DNA from: Bacilli bacterium | Lineage (GTDB): Bacteria; Bacillota_I; Bacilli_A; RF39; UBA660 | DNA length: 13,625 nt | Direction of reading: 5' to 3' | Assembly (NCBI GenBank): GCA_028684735.1 | Contig: JAQUFI010000034.1 | Location: 1 to 13,625 of the forward strand | Shown: piece by piece, positions 1 to 6,320 of the stretch | Numbering within the stretch: position 1 is the first letter of the stretch | Layout of the letters: each line of letters starts with the position of its first letter | Notes under the pieces: model-generated | What the model saw: only the letters and a program-made list of their open reading frames with translations | Told to the model about the DNA's origin: nothing | Databases searched by the model: none | Translations under genes and position numbers: made by a program

Positions 1-672
1 GTAGAACCTTAAGGCTCTACCGCCACTGGTCGTTTCTGGATTACCAAACATGACTCCGACTTTTTCTCTTAATTGATTAATAAAAATTGCTGTACATTTA
101 CTGCGATTCATGATTCCGGCCAACTTACGCATAGCTTTAGACATTAGGCGGGCTTGTAAGCCAATTGATGAATCAGCCATTTCACCATCTAATTCAGCTT
201 GCGGTACCAAAGCCGCAACGGAGTCGATAACGATCAGATCAACAGCGCCACTTTCAATTAACATTTCCGTGATCGACAAAGCATCTTCACCGCTATCAGG
301 TTGTGATAAGATCAAGTCATCAATGTTAACTCCTAAAGCACGAGAATACATAGGATCGATCGCATTTTCAACATCGATAAAAGCTGCTTTCCCACCCTTT
401 TTTTGAACTTCAGCAATAGCATGCAATGCAACTGTTGTCTTACCACTAGATTCAGGTCCATAAATTTCAATTATTCTACCTTTAGGATAACCACCAATTC
501 CAAGAGCTATATCAAGGCTGATCGAACCACTAGACACAACATCAATTTCTGTTTTTTTATTATCACCTAAGCGCATAACTGAGCCTTTTCCAAATTGTTT
601 TTCAATATCAAGTAAAACTTGTTCTAATTTTTTATCATTATCTGATTTTTTATCTTTAGTTGTACTAACCAT
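1..672 (-). CDS. recA: Recombinase RecA, 3' end cut by the window edge
   Basis: This is the N-terminal 224 residues of RecA, the ATP-dependent strand-exchange protein that also triggers LexA self-cleavage in the SOS response. Reading the minus strand from the ATG at 672 gives an open frame to the window edge. Seen in it: Walker A GPESSGKT (residues 72-79), the segment with the catalytic Glu (VENAIDP, Glu102; usually AEHALDP, so His is Asn here), Walker B VDLIVIDS (144-151), and the DNA-binding loop L2 region from NQLREK (199) to TTSGG (218). RecA proteins are usually about 350 residues, so roughly a third lies outside. The start is fixed by an AAGGAGG site 8 bases upstream. It has its own promoter and SOS box. 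My hand count gives about 40 % GC for bases 1-600, well above the rest of the window. Confidence 0.98.
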   Translation of the reverse strand, partial: MVSTTKDKKSDNDKKLEQVLLDIEKQFGKGSVMRLGDNKKTEIDVVSSGSISLDIALGIGGYPKGRIIEIYGPESSGKTTVALHAIAEVQKKGGKAAFIDVENAIDPMYSRALGVNIDDLILSQPDSGEDALSITEMLIESGAVDLIVIDSVAALVPQAELDGEMADSSIGLQARLMSKAMRKLAGIMNRSKCTAIFINQLREKVGVMFGNPETTSGGRALRFY

Positions 673-701
673 TATGTATTCCTCCTTACATCTACAATAT
701 A

Positions 702-730
702 ATTGTATACTATCTTGACTTTAATGTCAA
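702..730 (-). promoter_or_regulatory. recA sigma-A promoter
   Basis: On the minus strand, TTGACA (725-730) is followed by a 17-base spacer and TACAAT (702-707). This is a near-perfect housekeeping promoter. The expected transcription start is near 695, giving a short leader of about 20-25 bases that contains the recA ribosome site. Confidence 0.85.
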
Positions 731-739
731 TACCTAAAA

Positions 740-753
740 CGAACAATTGTTTG
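740..753 (-). promoter_or_regulatory. SOS box (LexA/DinR operator) upstream of recA
   Basis: CGAACAATTGTTTG lies 9 bases upstream of the recA -35 hexamer. It fits the Gram-positive LexA operator form CGAAC-N4-GTTYG, with a symmetric AATT centre and inverted GAAC/GTTT arms. By its place and form it is the likely site through which LexA represses recA. No lexA gene lies in the window. Confidence 0.75.
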
Positions 754-864
754 TGTTGTTTTAAGGTGTTATTTTATACATATTTTGAATATTTATTTAG
801 TAATAATTAACGATGTGTAAGACTAATATTAACACTAATTAATAATTTATAAAATTTATTTCAT

Positions 865-897
865 AAAAAAACCATTAACTTTCATTATATTAATGGT
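865..897 (-). terminator. Intrinsic terminator after pgsA
   Basis: An 8-bp perfect inverted repeat (ACCATTAA 871-878, TTAATGGT 890-897) with an 11-base loop is followed, on the minus strand, by a run of seven U (865-871). It sits just after the pgsA stop and separates pgsA transcription from the recA promoter. The stem is AT-rich, so it may be leaky. The rest of the 241-base pgsA-recA gap holds the recA control region, and I see no gene in it. Confidence 0.7.
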
Positions 898-913
898 ATT
901 TTTATTAAACTTA

Positions 914-1504
914 TTATTGAAAAAATAATTTTTTATTCATTTGATAATATTGAATACCAGATACAATTGATAAGACAGTTGCAACAAGTAACAATAGATC
1001 AGCAACTTTTAAATTCCATAATTCAAAAGGTAAATTATAGAATAAAGTTAGGACAATCCCTACCATTAAACAAGCAGTTTTAATTTTACCACTGTTAATA
1101 GCAGCAACCACTGACCCTTTACTTCCTGCCACCATTTTAATTGAGTTAACAACACTATCTCTAACAATAATTACAACTGGGATAATAGGATGAATAACTC
1201 CTTGTGATGCTAAGATAATTAAAACAGAATTAACTAAAATTTTATCAGCAATGGCATCCATCATTTTTCCTAAATCTGTAATCATATTATATTTTCGCGC
1301 TATATATCCATCAAAAAAATCAGTAAGTGAAGCAATAATAAACAATACACCAGCAATTAAATAAGTAACATTTACAACAATAGATTCATTAATAAATAAT
1401 TCTGGTAGTTCTATTCCCATTGCATCAAATGGAAATAATAAAATAGTAATTATAAATAGTGACAAAATAATTCTTAATAATGTTAATTTGTTTGGTAAAT
1501 TCAT
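914..1504 (-). CDS. pgsA: CDP-diacylglycerol-glycerol-3-phosphate 3-phosphatidyltransferase PgsA
   Basis: An integral membrane enzyme that transfers the phosphatidyl group from CDP-diacylglycerol to glycerol-3-phosphate, the committed step to phosphatidylglycerol and cardiolipin. The 196 residues match the usual size of PgsA (about 190). The CDP-alcohol phosphotransferase signature is complete: Asp62, Asp65-Gly66, Ala69-Arg70, Gly79, Asp83 and Asp87 (D-x2-DG-x2-AR-x8-G-x3-D-x3-D). Hydrophobic segments fall near 8-26, 44-62, 90-115, 145-160 and 167-185. The ATG has an AGGAGG site (1511-1516). It lies 15 bases after rodZ, consistent with one operon, and ends in a terminator. The rodZ-pgsA-recA order as in Bacillus supports pgsA over other members of the family. 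Confidence 0.95.
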   Translation of the reverse strand: MNLPNKLTLLRIILSLFIITILLFPFDAMGIELPELFINESIVVNVTYLIAGVLFIIASLTDFFDGYIARKYNMITDLGKMMDAIADKILVNSVLIILASQGVIHPIIPVVIIVRDSVVNSIKMVAGSKGSVVAAINSGKIKTACLMVGIVLTLFYNLPFELWNLKVADLLLLVATVLSIVSGIQYYQMNKKLFFQ

Positions 1505-1519
1505 TTTTTTCCTCCTGTA

Positions 1520-1999
1520 CTACATATTAATCATTGAAAGATTCTTTTCAACAAAATCATCCGTGCTAACTAATTGAACAACAAAATATCCAATGATTAT
1601 TAAAAGTAATATAATAAATATATATATAATAAAAGATGGAATGTTAATTTTTTTCTTATTTGTTAATGTATATGGAGAAGCTATCTTTTTAACAGGTTCA
1701 TCATTTTTTTCTTTGCTTTTTTTCTTTGCTTTTTTAATATCTTCTAATGAAATCTTTGACGTATAATCAAATAAATATTCATTAAACTCATCGACCATTT
1801 CTTCATAAGGTAACCCTAAGTATTTAGCATAATCTCTAATAAAATATTTTAAATAAAAAATATCTTTAAAAGATTCAATATTTCCGTCTTCAATACTTTC
1901 GATTTGTGAAGGTCTCATTTTTAAATCTTCAGCAACCTCTTCGACGGTTATACCAATACTATCTCTAGCTGCTTTAAGTTTTTCTCCAATTTCTTTCAA
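1520..1999 (-). CDS. rodZ: RodZ-like protein (cytoplasmic HTH plus one membrane helix), short form, TTG start
   Basis: RodZ binds MreB through its N-terminal helix-turn-helix domain and links the rod-shape elongation machinery to the membrane. The 159 residues hold an HTH domain of the HTH_25 type (about 4-72, with the IGEKLKAARDSIG start typical of RodZ/YmfM), a Lys-rich linker (89-119), a membrane helix (about 121-145) and only some 14 residues outside. The extracellular domain of longer RodZ proteins is missing. The start codon is TTG: an AAGGTGG site lies 7 bases upstream, an in-frame TAA lies five codons upstream, and the next in-frame ATG (Met28) would cut the HTH. The position before pgsA matches B. 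subtilis ymfM. Without mreB in view the role rests on family and synteny. Confidence 0.88.
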   Translation of the reverse strand: MKEIGEKLKAARDSIGITVEEVAEDLKMRPSQIESIEDGNIESFKDIFYLKYFIRDYAKYLGLPYEEMVDEFNEYLFDYTSKISLEDIKKAKKKSKEKNDEPVKKIASPYTLTNKKKINIPSFIIYIFIILLLIIIGYFVVQLVSTDDFVEKNLSMINM

Positions 2000-2016
2000 T
2001 TTAACACCACCTTAAA

Positions 2017-2379
2017 CAATAATATTTCATAAGCCATGTTCTGTTATCTATTATTAGACGACAAACATCTATCTATCGATTACTCGATCCTATTAAAAGT
2101 TCGTTTCCTTTTAACAAGTTCCCCTACCAAATTTGGGTTTCTCACTCGTGGGGTTTACCCGTTCCACTTCATTTATTTCTAAATGAAATCGTCACTGTGG
2201 CACTTTATGTCTAATATAATCATATCCGAAGACTTAGATTAATTCGACGCCGTTAGTATTACTATACTACCTGAGGTTATTTTTTCCCTCAGCACGAACA
2301 CTACTTCCATCACAGGTTAGTGTGAGCATGGACTTTCCTCTACATTATTAAAAATGCAGCGTTTGTCAAAATATTATTC
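2017..2379 (-). ncRNA. rnpB: RNase P RNA, Bacillus type (B)
   Basis: The catalytic RNA of ribonuclease P, which makes the mature 5' end of tRNAs. Diagnostic conserved segments on the minus strand: GAGGAAAGUCC (2330-2340), the AAGUGCCACAGUGACG block (near 2190-2205), GAGAAACCCAAAU followed by GGUAGGGGAAC (2115-2145), the L15 part that binds the tRNA CCA end, and ACAGAACAUGGCUUA (2029-2043) near the 3' end. Helix P1 closes the molecule: AATAATATTT (complement of 2369-2378) pairs perfectly with AAATATTATT (complement of 2018-2027). That gives about 360 nt, somewhat shorter than the roughly 400 nt of B. subtilis. The 5' end overlaps the gpsB stop codon and the 3' end is about 5 bases from the rodZ ribosome site. 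I see no convincing promoter of its own, so processing from a gpsB transcript is likely. Confidence 0.96.
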
Positions 2380-2697
2380 TTTACCATATATTACTTTTTC
2401 TAAATTTGATAATCTTCTTAAAAGATCAGAATTAGTAGTATCACTACCAGTTCCTTCTTTTAATACTTCAATTTGTGTTTTCATTTTGCGTATTTCTTGT
2501 TTCAATTGCATATTATCATGAATTAATTCTTTTTTTTCAGTATCTAATTCTCTAATTAATTTCACAAATTCGCCATAATCACGAATGATAATATCTAAAA
2601 ATTTATCTACCTCTTGTGGACGATACCCCCTAGTATCAATTTTAAATTCTTTATCAAGTAGATCTTGGGTCGTTAATAAAATTCGTTCTTGATACAA
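2374..2697 (-). CDS. gpsB: Cell-division regulator GpsB, TTG start
   Basis: GpsB is a small DivIVA-like coiled-coil protein that shuttles penicillin-binding proteins between side wall and septum. The 107 residues show the N-terminal membrane-binding domain (LTTQDLLDKEFKIDTRGYR, then EVDKFLDIIIRDY), a coiled coil of about 43-80, and the C-terminal signature TTNSDLLRRLSNLEK that separates GpsB from DivIVA. Length is close to the 98 residues of B. subtilis GpsB. The start is TTG at 2697: GGAGGTG lies 5 bases upstream, and a longer reading from 2751 would begin inside the -35 box of the promoter. The stop codon (2374-2376) is inside P1 of rnpB, the neighbour also found next to gpsB in Bacillus. 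Confidence 0.94.
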   Translation of the reverse strand: MYQERILLTTQDLLDKEFKIDTRGYRPQEVDKFLDIIIRDYGEFVKLIRELDTEKKELIHDNMQLKQEIRKMKTQIEVLKEGTGSDTTNSDLLRRLSNLEKVIYGKE

Positions 2698-2722
2698 GTT
2701 TACACCTCCAATTACTAGGATA

Positions 2723-2751
2723 ATTATCTCAAATAAAGATGGTTTTGTCAA
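2723..2751 (-). promoter_or_regulatory. Sigma-A promoter of the gpsB-rnpB-rodZ-pgsA block
   Basis: TTGACA (2746-2751) and GATAAT (2723-2728) are separated by exactly 17 bases on the minus strand. Transcription would begin near 2716, giving a leader of about 20 bases that carries the GGAGGTG site for the TTG start of gpsB. No terminator or other clear promoter appears before pgsA, so this probably drives the whole block. The same hexamers, spacing and a shared TGAGATAATT occur in the promoter at 8483-8511. Confidence 0.8.
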
Positions 2752-2788
2752 TCACAACAATATGGTATAAATTGGTCAAAAGATGATC

Positions 2789-4915
2789 CTATAAACTTGT
2801 TTTACAAAAGAAGCAAGTCTTATTATCCAAGTCATTAACCATCTTACAATTAGGACAAATTTTACCAGGAATATTTTTAGAAGCCCCCATTATTTCATCA
2901 GTTGGGTTTATTGAATCTGATTCTTCTGAATCGTCATCAATAAAAAATTTATTCTTATACTTCGTTGGTATATTAATATCATCTTTTTCTTCTTTAGATT
3001 TATCTTTTTTAGTTTTAGATTTATCGACATCATTGCTTTCAGTAATAAAATTTATTTCATCTATTAAATTATCATTGTTGTCTTGAACGGCTTTTTCTTC
3101 TTCATTCGTAGTTATCTCAGCGATTGGTTCTATTTCTTCACTTGGAATATCTTGGTTAAGACTCCAAGGACTCGCACCAGTTTCGTCTTTTTCGTCTACT
3201 TCTTGAAGAGGAATCTTATTAAATACAAAATCAGGTTCCATTGTTGTTATAGACTTTTCTTTAGACTCAACCTCTGGGTCTTCATTTTGAGGATCCATTT
3301 TTTTATCATTAAGATCAATCTCATTATCCTTGTTCTGAGGGATTTTAAATAATATTAACCAAATTAATAATCCAATGACAATACCACCGATAACTAATAT
3401 AACTAGCATTATTGAGAATCCACTTTTCTCAATATTAATAATAAACTCTTTTGTGGTGCCATCAATACTAATACTTACAATATTAATCTTACTACCATCA
3501 GTTAAATCCTTATTCCCATAAATCTTGACTACTGTTCTAGAATCAATCGGAAATACTTCAATATCCAAAACGTCTTCTTTTTTTATTTTTAAAGTATATT
3601 CGGTTTTATTGTTATCAAAGTTTAAAGAATAATTTTTTATCTTTATATTATTTAAATCAGGAGTAGGCATTTTTTCATTTACATCTAATCTTCTAACGTT
3701 TATCGTATAAGTCTTTTGAGCACCATTTTCAGCTGTAACTTCAATCGTAAAAATATTATTACCAATAAGCAAATCCTCATTACCAGTTATTTCCATCACA
3801 GCACTTTTTTCATTAGTAACAGCTGATATATCCATTTTAGTGACATCGTATGCAACCATTACATTATAATAATAAACTGAAGGTTTAAAATTAATTTTGC
3901 CTACACTTAAAGTAATTCCTTTTAAAGTAGTATCTTGGCTGCGATTATCCTTTTGACTAATATTTAAGGTATAGGTACGAATATCATCGTTTTCAGCTTT
4001 AACTTTAATTTCAAATATTGCTTTTTCATAACTTAAATCTACCGTACGAGGACCAAATCCTGTTATAAATCTAGCTTTATCATCAGCTAAAGTGGCTGAA
4101 ATTTGGGTAGAGTTATTGTCTACTATTACATCATACTTTAAAATATCAGGTTTGAAGGTAATCGTTCCATCACTTACTGTTAATGTTTTTAAATTATTGT
4201 TGTTACTTCGAGTATCGTTTCTTACTACATTAATAGTATATGTTTCACTTTTTCCATCTTCTGACTTGGTTTTAATTTGAATTGTATTATCACCATAGTT
4301 CAGATTTACAGTACGAGGACCAAATCCTGTTATAAAACTAGCTTTACTATCTGCTAGAGTAGCACCAACTTTAAGACTAGAATTAGTTGTACTTGTTAAA
4401 GAATATGTGAGTGTGTCAGCATTGAAATTAGGGACAGTCTTATCATCAACTGTAAGTGAAGCTAATTTATTATTTGTTGATAAAACTTTTATATTTTTAA
4501 TAATTGGTAACATCGATACTTCATTACTACTAGAATCTTTAATTACAATATTTGAAAAAGTAATATTAGCCGTATCAGCACCTGATGCTTTTAATTTTAA
4601 TTGAAGTGTTGCAATTATTTTATTACCAGTATAACCTTCATTATGTTCAGCTAACAAATTATTCTTTGTTGAAACTTGACTCCAACCACTTTCATTAGTA
4701 ATACTAATATATTCAATATTATCACTATATTGAATATCAGCTGTGACACTTTTAAATAATCCTGTATCAGAAAAACCATGAATGGTACATGTAACATCTT
4801 GACCAGGTGGAACACCAGGTGGACAATTAATATTAATTGACATTTCTGCTAAAACATTGGCTGGCAACAACAAATAAAATAATAAACCCGTTAAAAAGAA
4901 TAATTTTTTCATCAT
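2789..4915 (-). CDS. Surface protein: cohesin-like domain, four cadherin-like repeats, membrane helix, cytoplasmic zinc ribbon
   Basis: A 708-residue single-pass membrane protein. Order: signal peptide (1-23, cleavage likely after VLA); a cohesin/carbohydrate-binding-like beta domain (about 25-145); four cadherin-like beta-sandwich repeats (about 148-232, 240-321, 329-409, 418-496), each ending in the typical YTINV-R or YTLNIS strand; a membrane helix (499-523); a very acidic, Ser/Asn/Lys-rich tail (524-680); and a C-terminal zinc ribbon with CPNC (687-690) and CFFC (701-704). Repeats 1 and 2 share the peptide FITGFGPRTV. By topology the repeats are outside and the zinc ribbon inside. Function is unknown; adhesion or wall contact outside and a cytoplasmic docking or signalling role is inference. 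It has its own extended -10 promoter. Met2 could equally be the start. Confidence 0.82.
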   Translation of the reverse strand: MMKKLFFLTGLLFYLLLPANVLAEMSININCPPGVPPGQDVTCTIHGFSDTGLFKSVTADIQYSDNIEYISITNESGWSQVSTKNNLLAEHNEGYTGNKIIATLQLKLKASGADTANITFSNIVIKDSSSNEVSMLPIIKNIKVLSTNNKLASLTVDDKTVPNFNADTLTYSLTSTTNSSLKVGATLADSKASFITGFGPRTVNLNYGDNTIQIKTKSEDGKSETYTINVVRNDTRSNNNNLKTLTVSDGTITFKPDILKYDVIVDNNSTQISATLADDKARFITGFGPRTVDLSYEKAIFEIKVKAENDDIRTYTLNISQKDNRSQDTTLKGITLSVGKINFKPSVYYYNVMVAYDVTKMDISAVTNEKSAVMEITGNEDLLIGNNIFTIEVTAENGAQKTYTINVRRLDVNEKMPTPDLNNIKIKNYSLNFDNNKTEYTLKIKKEDVLDIEVFPIDSRTVVKIYGNKDLTDGSKINIVSISIDGTTKEFIINIEKSGFSIMLVILVIGGIVIGLLIWLILFKIPQNKDNEIDLNDKKMDPQNEDPEVESKEKSITTMEPDFVFNKIPLQEVDEKDETGASPWSLNQDIPSEEIEPIAEITTNEEEKAVQDNNDNLIDEINFITESNDVDKSKTKKDKSKEEKDDINIPTKYKNKFFIDDDSEESDSINPTDEIMGASKNIPGKICPNCKMVNDLDNKTCFFCKTSL
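4044..4079. repeat. Copy 2 of a 36-bp direct repeat inside the cadherin-like gene
   Basis: Bases 4044-4079 match 4311-4346 with one mismatch (4070 against 4337). The two copies are 267 bp (89 codons) apart and encode the ITGFGPRTV segment of neighbouring repeats. This level of DNA identity suggests a recent internal duplication or gene conversion. Confidence 0.85.
4311..4346. repeat. Copy 1 of the 36-bp direct repeat inside the cadherin-like gene
   Basis: Partner of 4044-4079; the first 26 bases are identical. It encodes residues about 190-201, in the first cadherin-like repeat. Confidence 0.85.
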
Positions 4916-4962
4916 TCACCAATTCCTTTATACATCATATGACTTTTTCTATTCTAACTACT

Positions 4963-4991
4963 AGTATAGCATAAAACATATCATAAATAAA
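4963..4991 (-). promoter_or_regulatory. Extended -10 promoter of the cadherin-like gene
   Basis: On the minus strand TGC precedes TATACT (4963-4968), forming an extended -10 element. The -35 region 17 bases upstream (TTTATT, 4986-4991) is weak. It lies just after the terminator of the upstream gene and about 50 bases before the start codon. Confidence 0.5.
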
Positions 4992-5024
4992 GTTTTAAAA
5001 GAGGAATAAAAGTTAAATATTAGT

Positions 5025-5049
5025 AAAAAAATCGCTTAAAAAGCGATTT
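5025..5049 (-). terminator. Intrinsic terminator after the 201-residue gene
   Basis: A 9-bp perfect stem, AAATCGCTT (5029-5037) with AAGCGATTT (5041-5049), and a 3-base loop, followed on the minus strand by a seven-U run. It begins one base after the stop codon at 5051. Confidence 0.85.
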
Positions 5050-5050
5050 C

Positions 5051-5656
5051 CTATTTATTCATTTTTAATTGTTTTGATTTATTTTTTGTTTTAAGCGGGA
5101 AAACAAATATTTCTAACACTTCAGATGCTATATTCGACAAATCATCTACTGGAAATGATGTTCTTTCGATCTTATCAGAATACCCAGGTACTGTTTTATA
5201 ACCTAGATCATTCATAATTAATTTAATAACCCCATATAAAGAATCGTTATAATCACTGATTTTTTCTTCTTGCCCTAATGCTTCTAAAATATTAATCGGA
5301 AAAGTTCTTTGATTGTTATTGAGATTATCTATAATTGTTTCATTAACTTTATCTATTACATGATTGACATATAAAGATGAATCGGGACTATCAAACCCAA
5401 TCGAATGAAGCTGATGTCTCTTTAATTCAAAGTCATTTGCTTCATCACCTAAAAACTTTAAATACATTATAGTTTGTAAATGCTTATTGTCATACCAGTT
5501 CTTATAATAATTACCGTTAACTTCCATAATTATTGAATGTCCATGATTAGACTCAATAATTCTTACAGCATCTGAAACTTTCAAAATATCATTTAAGCGA
5601 TATCTTTCAAAAGGATATCTAAACTCAACTTCTTCCAATGCTTGTTCTTTTTCCAT
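5051..5656 (-). CDS. Unrecognised soluble protein, 201 residues
   Basis: I do not recognise a family. The 201 residues have no signal peptide and no membrane helix, so a cytoplasmic protein is likely. The body is mildly acidic and mixed helical/strand in look; the last 14 residues are strongly basic (Lys/Asn/Ser-rich, ending KQLKMNK), which could bind nucleic acid or acidic membranes. Notable segments are EFRYPFERYRLNDILK near the N-terminus and a central Asn-rich stretch (DNLNNNQRTFP). The ATG has a GGGGAG site 8 bases upstream. It is a separate unit: promoter TTGTAT-16-TATAAT upstream and a strong terminator right after the stop. Codon use and AT content look like its neighbours. It is convincing as a gene because of this signal context, not because of homology. 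Confidence 0.75.
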   Translation of the reverse strand: MEKEQALEEVEFRYPFERYRLNDILKVSDAVRIIESNHGHSIIMEVNGNYYKNWYDNKHLQTIMYLKFLGDEANDFELKRHQLHSIGFDSPDSSLYVNHVIDKVNETIIDNLNNNQRTFPINILEALGQEEKISDYNDSLYGVIKLIMNDLGYKTVPGYSDKIERTSFPVDDLSNIASEVLEIFVFPLKTKNKSKQLKMNK

Positions 5657-5679
5657 TTTAACAACTCCCCAGTATGAGT

Positions 5680-5707
5680 ATTATATCAAATAAAAAGAAA
5701 TATACAA
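5680..5707 (-). promoter_or_regulatory. Promoter of the 201-residue gene
   Basis: TTGTAT (5702-5707), a 16-base spacer and TATAAT (5680-5685) on the minus strand, about 24 bases before the start codon. I see no terminator between the NUDIX stop and this promoter, so some read-through is possible. Confidence 0.65.
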
Positions 5708-5757
5708 CCCTTTATTTCCCTTATTAACTATTATTTATTAGTGATATTAATCGTATT

Positions 5758-6267
5758 TTAAAGATAATTTAAGACGGAAGAAAGTTCTTGAACGAAAAAC
5801 TTATTTCGAGGACTATCATTCTTTTTTTGTGCTAATATTTGCTTTAAATCATCAATATTAATCAATTCTAAAATAAATTTTGACTTGATTTCATTGTCGG
5901 TCAATTGCATTTGGTTTTGATCAATGACAAAAGGAATATTAGATTTAAAATAATAAGTATTAATCAAACGATTTTTGACAACGCCATCTCGTTTAGGATA
6001 ATTTTTTTGATAAAAAGAAATTTTTAGTAATGTTTCAACATTATGATGACGAATCGTCATTCCTAATTCTTCTTTTATTTCTCTAATAATTGCATCATAG
6101 ATACTTTCTTCATTATCAACTGAACCTCCTGGTAAGAGGTAAACTCCTCCATAATTAGCTACTAATATTTGGTCTTTATCATTAATAAAAATGCACCGAC
6201 ATTTACTTTTTTGTTCATTGATTTCTTTATCTAACAGGTTTTCTTCATTGATTATAATTTCTTTCAC
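5758..6267 (-). CDS. NUDIX hydrolase, GTG start
   Basis: NUDIX enzymes cleave nucleoside diphosphates linked to another group, using metal ions held by the Nudix box. The full box GX5EX7REUXEEXGU is present: GSVDNEE, then SIYDAII, then REIKEELGM. It follows a first strand block (KCRCIFINDKDQILVANYGG) and the LLPGG turn. The domain fills nearly all of the 169 residues, so it is a stand-alone enzyme; the substrate cannot be read from sequence. Start choice: the longer frame begins with TTG at 6294, but that codon lies upstream of an extended -10 (6283-6288), so GTG at 6267 is preferred. It has GGTGAT, complementary to the 16S rRNA tail, 3 bases upstream, which gives normal aligned spacing. The gene is divergent from the LysM-CAP gene. 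Confidence 0.9.
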   Translation of the reverse strand: MKEIIINEENLLDKEINEQKSKCRCIFINDKDQILVANYGGVYLLPGGSVDNEESIYDAIIREIKEELGMTIRHHNVETLLKISFYQKNYPKRDGVVKNRLINTYYFKSNIPFVIDQNQMQLTDNEIKSKFILELINIDDLKQILAQKKNDSPRNKFFVQELSSVLNYL

Positions 6268-6282
6268 CTTATCACCAAACTT

Positions 6283-6291
6283 ATTATAACA
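6283..6291 (-). promoter_or_regulatory. Extended -10 promoter of the NUDIX gene
   Basis: TGTTATAAT on the minus strand is a perfect TGn-TATAAT extended -10. I see no good -35 at 17 bases. Transcription would begin near 6276, about 9 bases before the GTG start. Confidence 0.6.
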
Positions 6292-6320
6292 CAATTAAAG
6301 AATGGTTTAATATCAAAATG

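Noticed and set aside
110..406. A 98-residue plus-strand protein
   Set aside because: It is antisense to recA, with no ribosome site and no recognisable sequence.
2380..2440. A separate rnpB promoter inside gpsB
   Set aside because: TAATAT near 2387-2392 could be a -10, but no -35 resembling TTGACA stands 16-18 bases upstream.
3083..3352. An 89-residue plus-strand protein rich in Phe and Ile
   Set aside because: It is the mirror of the acidic tail of the cadherin-like gene; its hydrophobic look follows from reading Glu/Asp/Lys codons in reverse.
6268..6294. The longer NUDIX reading from TTG at 6294
   Set aside because: It would start upstream of the TGTTATAAT promoter element and has no ribosome site.
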